Of a stretch of 64,000 bases of DNA, positions 1 to 7,712 are shown piece by piece (the stretch's first letter is position 1; each line of letters begins with the position of its first letter). A program made the translations under genes and the position numbers. Below the pieces are notes generated by a model. That model ran no database searches. It was given only the letters and a program-made list of their open reading frames with translations, and had not been told where the DNA came from. The stretch comes from Vogesella indigofera (GTDB taxonomy: Bacteria; Pseudomonadota; Gammaproteobacteria; Burkholderiales; Chromobacteriaceae): positions 186,001 through 250,000 of the forward strand of contig NZ_JAQQLA010000005.1 of the NCBI RefSeq assembly GCF_028548395.1, given 5' to 3'.

Positions 1-1
1 G

Positions 2-115
2 GCCCAGGCTAGCAGCAAGCTAAACTCGTCAGACTTGGCACATCGAGTGAAGCAACTGGAGCAGGAAAATGCTGTGTTGCGAGAGGCCGCAAAGTTGTAC
101 TTTAAGTATGCCTGA
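2..115 (+). CDS. C-terminal fragment of a coiled-coil protein (5' end outside window)
   Basis: An open frame runs in from the window edge and stops at TGA 113-115, giving the last 37 residues of a protein. The tail reads LAHRVKQLEQENAVLREAAK, a heptad-like coiled coil rich in Leu, Glu and Gln. Such tails occur in IS3-type OrfA proteins and in small accessory proteins of multi-recombinase elements. It points tail-to-tail at the recombinase cassette on the other strand. No family can be fixed from so few residues. Confidence 0.4.
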   Translation, partial: AQASSKLNSSDLAHRVKQLEQENAVLREAAKLYFKYA

Positions 116-125
116 GGAGGGGGCG

Positions 126-140
126 GCAGGTACTGCCGAT
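126..140. terminator. Small hairpin between convergent genes
   Basis: CGGCAG-GTA-CTGCCG is a perfect 6-bp stem with a 3-nt loop, lying between the stop codons of the plus-strand fragment and the minus-strand coiled-coil gene. There is no T-run, so termination is only inferred from position. Confidence 0.3.
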
Positions 141-151
141 TCACAACAAGG

Positions 152-637
152 TTATTTTGCTGCTCGGTGTTTGTTGGCTTTCGGTGCTTGCTGTTTTGGC
201 TCTGCCCGGGTGTTATCCCGATCGATTGCAGGCAGCGATCGGCTCAGAAATTCCTCGGTCAGTCCCCGGGTGTGGGCGTTGTATGCCCACACCACAAATT
301 GCTCAAGGAGTAGTGTGTTTTCTGCTTTTAGCCGAGCGTTCTCGGTCTGCAGCCTCTCGTTGCGCCCAATGAGCATTGCCACTTCCTCTTCCGATCTCGG
401 TTGCGCAGCCGGAGAGAGTCTGTTCGTCTTTTCAGACAACGTCGCTTTCCGAAGTTGAAAGGCCAATAGGATCCGCTCGTGCTGGTGAAGAGCTTGCCGT
501 GTGTAGGTACTGCCCAGTCTTTTTCCGATACTTTCGATAAGCTTTTCCCAAGTCAGCTTACCGCTCCAACCGTCGAGGATGCCGACAATTTCTTTAATGA
601 TGTTGTCATTAATGTTTTGGCCTCGTTGAGTTCCCAT
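152..637 (-). CDS. Coiled-coil accessory protein of recombinase cassette 1 (TnpC-like role)
   Basis: A 161-residue protein, last gene of the four-gene minus-strand cassette. The ATG at 637 is preceded by GGGGAGA at good spacing, and the frame overlaps the end of the upstream recombinase gene. The N-terminal half (about residues 1-70) looks like a small folded, possibly DNA-binding domain. Residues about 75-115 form a coiled coil (NERLQTENARLKAENTLLLE), and the C-terminus is basic. Small coiled-coil proteins follow the recombinases in Tn554-type elements (TnpC), where they modulate recombination frequency and orientation. That role is inferred here from position and architecture, not from recognised homology. 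Confidence 0.55.
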   Translation of the reverse strand: MGTQRGQNINDNIIKEIVGILDGWSGKLTWEKLIESIGKRLGSTYTRQALHQHERILLAFQLRKATLSEKTNRLSPAAQPRSEEEVAMLIGRNERLQTENARLKAENTLLLEQFVVWAYNAHTRGLTEEFLSRSLPAIDRDNTRAEPKQQAPKANKHRAAK

Positions 638-651
638 ACTCAGTCTCCCCG

Positions 652-2724
652 TCAATCTGCAAATAAATCCCGAAGCTGCGCCATTGGCGGCGTGGTCTCA
701 TCCTGGTTGACAGTGAACGTCGGTAGGTTCCCCGTGGTATTTCCTGTGTCCTGCTCCAGCAGCGATGGCGAGCGGACGTTTGCTAGCTGAATGATTGCTC
801 CGACGGGTACTGCAGGGTTTCGCATGATGCCGTGAAGTTGTTCGAGCCGGTTGACGGTGAGCTGGTGGTGCTGCATCCAGCGATCGCCGCCGACGTACCC
901 ATTCTTGGCTGCATCTTGTGCCTTCAGCAGTAACTGTCTGGCTTCGTCCAGTTGTAGCCGGAGGTAGGCCAATTTTCCCTCGTCCCCTTTAACACATGCG
1001 TGCTCTTCGCAGTTGATACAGTCCCGGTGAACTTGGCATGGCATCATCGAGTAATCGTGTATGCAGTAGCCGAGGTCAGTTGTGTGTGCTGTCTGGATTT
1101 TCAGCCGGGCAAACTCATCCCGCGCTATGGGTAGATACTTTGGCAGCGAGGCTAGGGGGCCATAGGCCAGTTCCTCATCACCGACCGCTTTGCGGATAAT
1201 CATGACCATCTGATTGGCTGATACGTGGTCGTAGGCCTCGTTCTGGTGGATGTCTTTGCGGCCGGACCACTTGGCAATATCCAGCTGGCTCAGGCCGCCG
1301 GCTTGTGCAAGGGTATTCAGATAGTGGCGGAACTGATGGGTGGTGACCCTTATAGGGCTGCCATCATCCTCGGTAAACCCGAAGTTGGCGAAAATTGATG
1401 CGAGGCCATGTTCAATGCGTGTACCCAACGCGTCATTAATATGCTGAATAACCACTGGCTCAATCAGCGGGATATAGGTCGCTTTCCGACTATGGAAAAA
1501 ATTGAGCGGAACAACTAGCAGTGCCTCACTGTATTTCAGGCCCTGTGCCCAGTTTAGATAGGGAAACCCACGCGGAATTTGCCTGATCACTGCATCTTCC
1601 ACCGCTGAGAAACGGGCGAACAGTGCTTTACCTAGTCGTGTTAGTTGTATTTCGTTTGCTCTACACCACGTGATCGCACTTCCTTTTGTTTCGTCGTACC
1701 CCCACAGAATATTAGCGACCTCATGCATTGAAAGTAACTCTTGCTCTCTCAGATGGCTCAACTTTTCAGGAAGGTAGAGATGCCCGGGATTGTTTTCGTA
1801 CCAAATCGCAACCTGACGAGCTACATTGGTACAACGGCGGATGCGATCCAAGGCAGCTTTCACGACCCCTGCCATGGATGGTACTACCCACTTCACCATC
1901 GGATTAGCGCCTTTGGCCGGCCACCAACGGAGTCCGTAGGCTTCTTCTTTTCTTTCCGAACGGTGCTGCGTCACCTCGCAGTCGAGCGGTAGTAGTAGAA
2001 CTTCGTTGATACGATCAGGAGAGGCACAGAGTATGGCTGCAACGGCGCTGATGAGGATGTCGGCTGGTTCGCGGGCATTGCAGAAGATTTTTGGCAACGC
2101 ATCCAATGCTGCCTGGGATGGCATTTTCTCTGCGCGCTTTAGGTCGAACTCTGTACCGATACGCGCCCCTTCCTGAGGTCTTGGAATCGGGTTTCTCCAT
2201 CGGAGTGGGGTGCTAATTAAATTATGCTCCGCCATGAATTTGGCGATAAGTTCCAACTGGCTACCATTTCGATATGCGGCGCTTTCACTGAAATGGGCTC
2301 GGATGAGCTGAGCTGCACGGTTCAGGATACCCGTATCCACTTTTACTGGGGATAAAGACTCGCCATGTTCTGTCAGAGCAGCTGCTAGCGCTCGCAACGC
2401 CGCTACGCGTGGACCAAGTCCAACGACTGGACGCAGGCCCTGCATGTAGCGGATATAGGCCTTGGCAAAATCCATAAAGGGTATGGGCAAGGGTTCTGGG
2501 GTAGCACTGCCAATACTGTCTTGTGTGCAGAAGGTGATTCGTTCTCTTTTCGCTCCAAGCCCTTTACGGGCACAGGCATCCGTTACGTCCCATGTCATGT
2601 CATCAAATGCCATGTCAGTACCAAATACGGTCAGTTGATGACGGCATACATCAATGAAGCCGGCTAGATTGCCTTCAGCGTCCAGCCCTGCTTTCGGGGT
2701 AAAGTGGATGATGTTATCCGCCAT
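652..2724 (-). CDS. Tyrosine recombinase, third of cassette 1, with C-terminal Cys cluster
   Basis: A 690-residue site-specific recombinase. The catalytic domain shows the first Arg in SPDRINEVLLLPLD, the HxxR box as HQFRHYL, a WSGRKDIHQ segment, and Tyr in NEAYDH. Behind it lies a cysteine cluster (MPCQVHRDCINCEEHAC) that could bind zinc, then a helical tail. I chose ATG 2724, which overlaps the preceding stop by 11 nt. A TTG-type extension to 2826 is possible but would overlap more. Such long recombinases are the largest subunit of multi-recombinase elements (Tn554 TnpB-like, RIT-like trios). All expected catalytic residues are present, so it is probably active. Confidence 0.8.
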   Translation of the reverse strand: MADNIIHFTPKAGLDAEGNLAGFIDVCRHQLTVFGTDMAFDDMTWDVTDACARKGLGAKRERITFCTQDSIGSATPEPLPIPFMDFAKAYIRYMQGLRPVVGLGPRVAALRALAAALTEHGESLSPVKVDTGILNRAAQLIRAHFSESAAYRNGSQLELIAKFMAEHNLISTPLRWRNPIPRPQEGARIGTEFDLKRAEKMPSQAALDALPKIFCNAREPADILISAVAAILCASPDRINEVLLLPLDCEVTQHRSERKEEAYGLRWWPAKGANPMVKWVVPSMAGVVKAALDRIRRCTNVARQVAIWYENNPGHLYLPEKLSHLREQELLSMHEVANILWGYDETKGSAITWCRANEIQLTRLGKALFARFSAVEDAVIRQIPRGFPYLNWAQGLKYSEALLVVPLNFFHSRKATYIPLIEPVVIQHINDALGTRIEHGLASIFANFGFTEDDGSPIRVTTHQFRHYLNTLAQAGGLSQLDIAKWSGRKDIHQNEAYDHVSANQMVMIIRKAVGDEELAYGPLASLPKYLPIARDEFARLKIQTAHTTDLGYCIHDYSMMPCQVHRDCINCEEHACVKGDEGKLAYLRLQLDEARQLLLKAQDAAKNGYVGGDRWMQHHQLTVNRLEQLHGIMRNPAVPVGAIIQLANVRSPSLLEQDTGNTTGNLPTFTVNQDETTPPMAQLRDLFAD

Positions 2725-4258
2725 GCTGTTCTCTTGCGGTGCGGATGCTCTTACATTGTTGAACGACCTGAGCGACTGCCAAGATGGTGCGGTCATTAAT
2801 TGCTGCGATACGCGGATCTGTTCCAACCATCAGGCGCTGACGCTCTGCGAGGAGATAGTCGAGGACGGCTTCATGTGGTCCATCCAACCAAGCGTGAAAT
2901 TTTCTGCAGGTGTAGCAGGCGATGGGGGCGGCAAAGCCGCAGAAACCGTTCTTGCCACAGTCGCCAACAGGTGTGAATTCTTGGGTATATTGCGGGGCGA
3001 AGATGTTCGAGGCTGGGTGTCCGCCTTGCCGTGGGTCTTCGTCGATAATGATTCCAGAGAAGGCTTGTGCAAGAGGGGCCAGTTGTACCGCCATCGCCCG
3101 GTCGATACGTGCGACCATTTCCGGCGTGGCTTCGACGTAGACCCAAACATTCTGCGTATCCGTATGGTCCAACAGTTCCGCAATGACTAGCTCACCGTGG
3201 CCTTCTGCGGCGGCTCGCGTGCCGAGGGTACGGCGGAAACGAGTTGGCGAGATGTGTAAGGGTTGGCCTGTACGTTCTGACTGTACTTGTAGTTTTGCAA
3301 AGATCGCTTTTACTCGTTGGCCGATGTGCTGGCCTGTTTGATGAAACTCCAGCCTTGGGGGATATTCCCGTCCAGATAAATTTTCTGGAAACAGCGGAGC
3401 TTGATTCGGGTCGTCCAAGTGGTGTTTGAACTGAGCCTTTACTGTTTCTGAGTAGGCCAGCAGTAGAGCTCCTATCTGTGGAGTCAGTGCTCGCTCTTTG
3501 AAAGAGCTGCGCGGAAGGGTGCCCAGTTGTTTTGCCCGCGGGATGCGAAGAATGTAAGTCTGTGCATCGTCTTGGCTGATGGTTAGGACGTCGCAGACTT
3601 TTAGGTAGGCGTATTGGATGGGGCGCTGACCAAGCATCATCAAAAGCCAGGCAAGCAGGTAGTCCCCCAGCGATAACTCCCTTTTTGTATAGGCGTCATT
3701 CAGGGCGCAGTGGAGGGCTTCTAGCTCGATACTGGTGAACGGGCCCTGTTTCGGATCCATAGTTAGGACGGCAACGCCTTTGGGGTTCCCTGAGAGTCGG
3801 ATTGAGCTCAGAAATGTAATGGCGTCCGAAGAAACTCCGGGTAGACGAAGCCCTTCCCATTGTTTCAGAAAACCGGCTACATAGCCGAGGAACCATTCTT
3901 TATTTTTGCCAAGACTTGCACGGTAATTTATGAGGTCTGTGCTGCGGACTTCTTCTAGTACTAGGCCATTTTGGGCGAATAGCTCTTTGAAGAAACGCTT
4001 GAAATGTGCGAAACCGCTAATGAGAAAGGCCGGCGAGAGGTTTTCCGCATACCACAACAATACTCCTTTTAAGCTGTGGCGCATCATTGGAGAAATCTCT
4101 GCAATAACAGAAAAATTCAGGTTTACCGAGTGTGCGCCATCCCGGTAGTTCCAGTGGTCTGATGACGGATTAAATTCAACGCCATTCCGAGTTCTTGCCG
4201 TAGTCGGAAGAGGACGGTAATCATCTTCTGTGAGTGAAGGAAGTTGGCTCAGTATCAT
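2714..4258 (-). CDS. Tyrosine recombinase, second of cassette 1
   Basis: A 514-residue recombinase. Its start overlaps the stop of the first recombinase by 4 nt (translational coupling). The N-terminal half resembles a SAM-like core-binding domain. In the catalytic half the first Arg is in LGQRPIQYAYLKV, the box II region reads TRFRRTLG (an Arg replaces the usual His of HxxR), and LLDHTDTQNVWVYVE carries the box III His and candidate Tyr. The C-terminal part has paired cysteines (GDCGKNGFCG, ACYTCRKFHAWLDG) suggesting a zinc-binding tail. The substitution at HxxR may make this a helper subunit rather than a full catalyst. Confidence 0.8.
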   Translation of the reverse strand: MILSQLPSLTEDDYRPLPTTARTRNGVEFNPSSDHWNYRDGAHSVNLNFSVIAEISPMMRHSLKGVLLWYAENLSPAFLISGFAHFKRFFKELFAQNGLVLEEVRSTDLINYRASLGKNKEWFLGYVAGFLKQWEGLRLPGVSSDAITFLSSIRLSGNPKGVAVLTMDPKQGPFTSIELEALHCALNDAYTKRELSLGDYLLAWLLMMLGQRPIQYAYLKVCDVLTISQDDAQTYILRIPRAKQLGTLPRSSFKERALTPQIGALLLAYSETVKAQFKHHLDDPNQAPLFPENLSGREYPPRLEFHQTGQHIGQRVKAIFAKLQVQSERTGQPLHISPTRFRRTLGTRAAAEGHGELVIAELLDHTDTQNVWVYVEATPEMVARIDRAMAVQLAPLAQAFSGIIIDEDPRQGGHPASNIFAPQYTQEFTPVGDCGKNGFCGFAAPIACYTCRKFHAWLDGPHEAVLDYLLAERQRLMVGTDPRIAAINDRTILAVAQVVQQCKSIRTAREQHGG

Positions 4259-5532
4259 TCCGATCTCCTTTTTGGCTTTTGGGCCTGCATTTCGAGTGAC
4301 ACCGCCATTGCCTTATTCCTCACGTGGCGACGCGTGTAGGTAGCTGCAGTGTTGGAAGTCGGGGACCAACCCATCAGGTAAGAGCGGTAGCGTAGCTCTT
4401 CTGCCTCAGGAATTTTCTTGGCGTCCATCCGTTCCGAGAACTCGTCATTCCAATCATGCCGCAGTATGTGCGGGGTGATATCTTCAGGTAGGTCCGGTAG
4501 CCTAGTTCGCAGAACACGGAACAGCTTGTTCAGTGACGCCAGAGACATTGGTTGTCCAGTTCGCTCGGTGATAAATAGGAATGCCAGCTTCTTTGCCCTG
4601 GGAATCCGGGCGCGTTCATGCAGGATGTGGTGTTCAATCGAGGAGACTAGTGATTCTGATAAAGGCAGGATGCGCTCGCGCGTTTTGACTCGAGGCTGAT
4701 GAATGCGAGGATCGGTCGGGTCGTCAGGCCGGCGCAGGATACTGATCTCGTTTTTTCGGAAATCAATATCCGAGATCTTGATATTCAGAAGCTCTCCGCG
4801 GCGAAGCCCCAGCGTGCGTAACAGGTAAATAATGAGCACATTACGGGAGCGCACGAAACGGTCTCGCCAGGGGTTTTCGGACGATGCTGGATCTATCACT
4901 GCGAGAATGCGTTCAAGTATCTCGTTTGGAAGCCCCTCTCGCTGTCCCAGAATGTTTCGACCTTTTGACTTAGGGATACGCTGTCGCAGAGAGCCAAGCA
5001 CATCTGCCGCTGCAACTCGTAACATGGCGTTGAGTTCTGGCGTTAGCGCATGTCCAGAGAGATAGCTGCTGGTTAGCCATTCTAGATAAGCGTGAATGGT
5101 GCGAATCCTGTTCGCGGTAGTCTGAGGTGCAACAACTTTTGGGATCGTCTTCGACCGGTGCATCCGAGCCTTTTCCAGAGACAAAACATTAGCTTCCTGG
5201 AGCGAAGGTTGGTAAGTGTCGATATGATCTGATTCACCAGCCCACTCTCGGCAGCGCCGTGCGAGAGCATCGATTTCCCAGAGGGAAAGAATCTGCCCGG
5301 TTTTCATTCGTTCTTCCAACTTGATGTCATGCTCGGAAAGGAAGTCAAAGAAAACTACGAGTTCGCGCAGGGTGCGCAAGATGGTGGCAGTCGCGAGGTT
5401 GCGCTGACGTACTTCGGTCAGGATGAAGAGTGTGGGCTTGTACAGGGGCATGCCGGAAGCACGCTCGACTGGCAGCGGAAGGCGCTCCCCATTGGCAAGT
5501 GTGATGGTGCGGATGATAAGCTGAGATGCCAT
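4255..5532 (-). CDS. Tyrosine recombinase, first of cassette 1
   Basis: A 425-residue integrase, promoter-proximal gene of the cassette. Catalytic residues are readable: Arg in LGLRRGELLNIKISDID, HILRHDW (HxxR), LMGWSP (box III with Trp replacing His), and Tyr in AATYTRRH. The N-terminal ~200 residues form the core-binding region. The gene overlaps the next by 4 nt, so the recombinases are translated as a unit, as in recombinase-in-trio elements. The start has no strong Shine-Dalgarno. An inverted repeat 3-64 nt upstream may be an operator or recombinase site. Confidence 0.85.
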   Translation of the reverse strand: MASQLIIRTITLANGERLPLPVERASGMPLYKPTLFILTEVRQRNLATATILRTLRELVVFFDFLSEHDIKLEERMKTGQILSLWEIDALARRCREWAGESDHIDTYQPSLQEANVLSLEKARMHRSKTIPKVVAPQTTANRIRTIHAYLEWLTSSYLSGHALTPELNAMLRVAAADVLGSLRQRIPKSKGRNILGQREGLPNEILERILAVIDPASSENPWRDRFVRSRNVLIIYLLRTLGLRRGELLNIKISDIDFRKNEISILRRPDDPTDPRIHQPRVKTRERILPLSESLVSSIEHHILHERARIPRAKKLAFLFITERTGQPMSLASLNKLFRVLRTRLPDLPEDITPHILRHDWNDEFSERMDAKKIPEAEELRYRSYLMGWSPTSNTAATYTRRHVRNKAMAVSLEMQAQKPKRRSE

Positions 5533-5534
5533 TT

Positions 5535-5596
5535 GTTGACACTTTCGTTAGTCACCGTCTTTTCTTATCTTGCACCGGCTTTCTAAAAGTGTAAAC
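5535..5596. repeat. Inverted repeat upstream of recombinase cassette 1
   Basis: GTTGACACTTTC at 5535-5546 and the complement of GTTTACACTTTT at 5585-5596 match at 10 of 12 positions. They sit between the first recombinase start and the ssb terminator, so they could be the element end, a recombinase site or an autoregulatory operator. On the minus strand TTTACA within the distal arm could also serve as a -35 box. Confidence 0.45.
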
Positions 5597-5597
5597 A

Positions 5598-5631
5598 AGA
5601 AAAAAGCCAAGTTACTTCAGTAACTTGGCTT
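5598..5631 (-). terminator. Rho-independent terminator of ssb
   Basis: A perfect 13-bp stem (AAGCCAAGTTACT / AGTAACTTGGCTT, 2-nt loop) read on the minus strand is followed by a T-run. It lies 30 nt past the ssb stop. The recombinase cassette begins immediately beyond it, so the insertion spared the host transcription unit. Confidence 0.85.
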
Positions 5632-5661
5632 GTATTATAGACAAAAGTCCGTTAGTCAGGG

Positions 5662-6135
5662 CTAGAACGGGATGTCGTCGTCCATGTCGTCCATTTTCGG
5701 GGCCGGTTTCGGCTCCATGCGGCGTGGTGCCGCCGGGGCGGCGGCGGGTGCCGCGGCCGGGGCGTCGTAGCGCTGGGCGCCACCGCCGTAGCTGTAGTCT
5801 TCGTCCGCGCCGCCCATGCCGCCGTCGCGCTTGCCGCCTTGCAGGCTGATTTCATTGACGCGCACGTCCGGCGACAGGCGTTTCTGGCCTTCCTTGTCCT
5901 GCCATTCGCGCAGCGTCAGCTGGCCGTAGACGGTGACTTGCTGGCCCTTGCCGAGGTAGTTTTTCAGCGATTCGCCGCGCTTGCCCCACACCTGGCAGGT
6001 AAACCAGTTGGTGGTCTTGCGCTCGCCAAAGCCGATGTCGCTGGCCACACGGAAGCTGAGCACGGCTTCGCCGCTCGGGGTGTAACGCAGTTCGGCGTCG
6101 GCGGCCAGGCGGCCATCAAAAGTAATGCTGTTCAT
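5662..6135 (-). CDS. ssb: Single-stranded DNA-binding protein
   Basis: A 157-residue SSB. The N-terminal ~105 residues form the OB fold (WFTCQVWGKRGE, LGKGQQVTVYGQL), followed by a flexible Gly/Ala/Pro-rich linker and the acidic tip DDMDDDIPF that recruits replication and repair partners. It protects ssDNA in replication, repair and recombination. Order ssb, MFS gene, uvrA is typical of betaproteobacteria. It has its own downstream terminator, and the upstream MFS gene is in the same orientation 74 nt away, so the two may be cotranscribed. Confidence 0.97.
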   Translation of the reverse strand: MNSITFDGRLAADAELRYTPSGEAVLSFRVASDIGFGERKTTNWFTCQVWGKRGESLKNYLGKGQQVTVYGQLTLREWQDKEGQKRLSPDVRVNEISLQGGKRDGGMGGADEDYSYGGGAQRYDAPAAAPAAAPAAPRRMEPKPAPKMDDMDDDIPF

Positions 6136-6209
6136 TGGGGCTCCGTTTCATTTCAGTTCAAGGAGGTATTCGGCGCCGTCACGGGCTGAGGTGACGGCGG
6201 TGCGGCGGC

Positions 6210-7571
6210 TCAGTACGTTGCCTGGATCAGCTGCTTGACCGCGGCTTCGTCCCAGTCTTGCTGGGAGACCTTCAGGTAGGCCACCCGTTCGCCGAGCAAC
6301 ACCACCACTTCGCTGACGCCGCGCTGGCTGGCCAGCTGCCGCGACAGGGCATCGGCATCGCCCTGCCAGTGCTCGCCGATGTGGAACATCTGGCTCTTCA
6401 CCGCCTTGGGCGGCGTCATGGTCAGCGACAGCAGCAGCCAGGCAAGCATCAGCACGCTGGTGAAGGCAAACACGCCCAGCGCGCCGTGGTGGCTGTACAG
6501 CCAGCCGCCGGCAACGGCACCGGCAAACAGGCCGAAAGATTGGGCGGTATTATACACGCCGATCGCGGTTCCCTTGGCATCGGCCGGGGCAATTTTCGAG
6601 ATCAGCGACGGCAGGGTGGCTTCCAGAATGTTGAAGGCGACGAAGTACAGGGCCAGCCACAGCACGATCAGCCAGAAGCTGGACAGCGCCAGCGCCATGC
6701 CGATCTGCGCGGTGGTCATCAGCGCCACGGCGGCGACGAACACCTGCTTCAGCTTGGCCTTTTTCTCGCCGTAGATGATGGCCGGCACCATCAGCACGAA
6801 GCCGGCGACCACCACCGGCAGGTACACCAGCCAGTGCTGCGACTTGTCGAGGCCGCCGGTGCTGGTCAGCGCGAACGGGATGGTGACGAACATCGCCATT
6901 TGCGCCGCGTGCAGCGCGAAGATGCCGAAGTTCAGCCGCTGTAGCTCGCGATTGCGCAGCACCGCCGGCAGTCGCGCGGTGTTGGTGCCAGTGTCGGAGT
7001 GGAAGCTGGAGTGCACCGGGTCGGGAATGATGCGCCATACGCCGAGCAGCGCCAGCAGCGACAGCACGCCGGTGAGCACGAAGATGCCGTCGACACCGAT
7101 ATAGCGTGCCAGCAGCGGCCCCAGCACCAGACTGACGGCAAAGGTGGTGCCGATGCTCATGCCGATGATGGCCATGGCGCGGGTGCGGACTTCTTCGCGG
7201 GTGAGGTCGGCGAGCAGAGCGGTGATCACCGCCGAGATGGCGCCGGAGCCCTGGATGATGCGGCCCACGGTCAGCATCATGATGTCGTCGGCGCTGGCGG
7301 CGATGAAGCTGCCGGCGGCGAACAGCAGCAGGCCGCCGTAGATGATCTTCTTGCGGCCAACCTTGTCGGAGAGCATGCCCAGCGGCAGCTGCAGCAGCGC
7401 CTGCACCAGGCCGTAGCTGCCCAGCGCGATGCCGATCAGGGTGTGGTTGTCGGCGCCGCGCAGGGTTTCGGCGTAGAGCGCAAAGACGGGGAGGATAAGG
7501 AACATGCCCAGCATGCGCAGGGCGTAGATTCCGGCCAGGCCAAGGCTGGCGCGTAGCTCAAGTGCAGTCAT
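6210..7571 (-). CDS. YajR-like MFS transporter with C-terminal ferredoxin-like domain
   Basis: A 453-residue inner-membrane transporter of the major facilitator superfamily. Twelve hydrophobic segments fill residues about 10-385. The MFS signature between helices 2 and 3 is visible (GMLSDKVGRKKII). The soluble C-terminus (about 390-453, ending SQQDWDEAAVKQLIQATY) fits the YAM domain of E. coli YajR, which has almost the same length. The substrate is unknown; family members are proton-driven exporters. It is divergent from uvrA. Confidence 0.85.
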   Translation of the reverse strand: MTALELRASLGLAGIYALRMLGMFLILPVFALYAETLRGADNHTLIGIALGSYGLVQALLQLPLGMLSDKVGRKKIIYGGLLLFAAGSFIAASADDIMMLTVGRIIQGSGAISAVITALLADLTREEVRTRAMAIIGMSIGTTFAVSLVLGPLLARYIGVDGIFVLTGVLSLLALLGVWRIIPDPVHSSFHSDTGTNTARLPAVLRNRELQRLNFGIFALHAAQMAMFVTIPFALTSTGGLDKSQHWLVYLPVVVAGFVLMVPAIIYGEKKAKLKQVFVAAVALMTTAQIGMALALSSFWLIVLWLALYFVAFNILEATLPSLISKIAPADAKGTAIGVYNTAQSFGLFAGAVAGGWLYSHHGALGVFAFTSVLMLAWLLLSLTMTPPKAVKSQMFHIGEHWQGDADALSRQLASQRGVSEVVVLLGERVAYLKVSQQDWDEAAVKQLIQATY

Positions 7572-7712
7572 CGGTACGGGTGAAATGAGGGCGTCGTCAC
7601 AGTGGGCGGGCAGCGGCAGCGGATTTCTCGGTCAGGAAATCCATCGTGCTATGGAGCGGCTGCGCGCAAGTCCGGTATAGTAGCAGGTTCCCCGACCGAC
7701 GGTGAGACAGGC

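Noticed and set aside
7572..7712. LexA box between yajR-like and uvrA genes
   Set aside because: No CTGT-N8-ACAG match found in the gap, so SOS control cannot be claimed.
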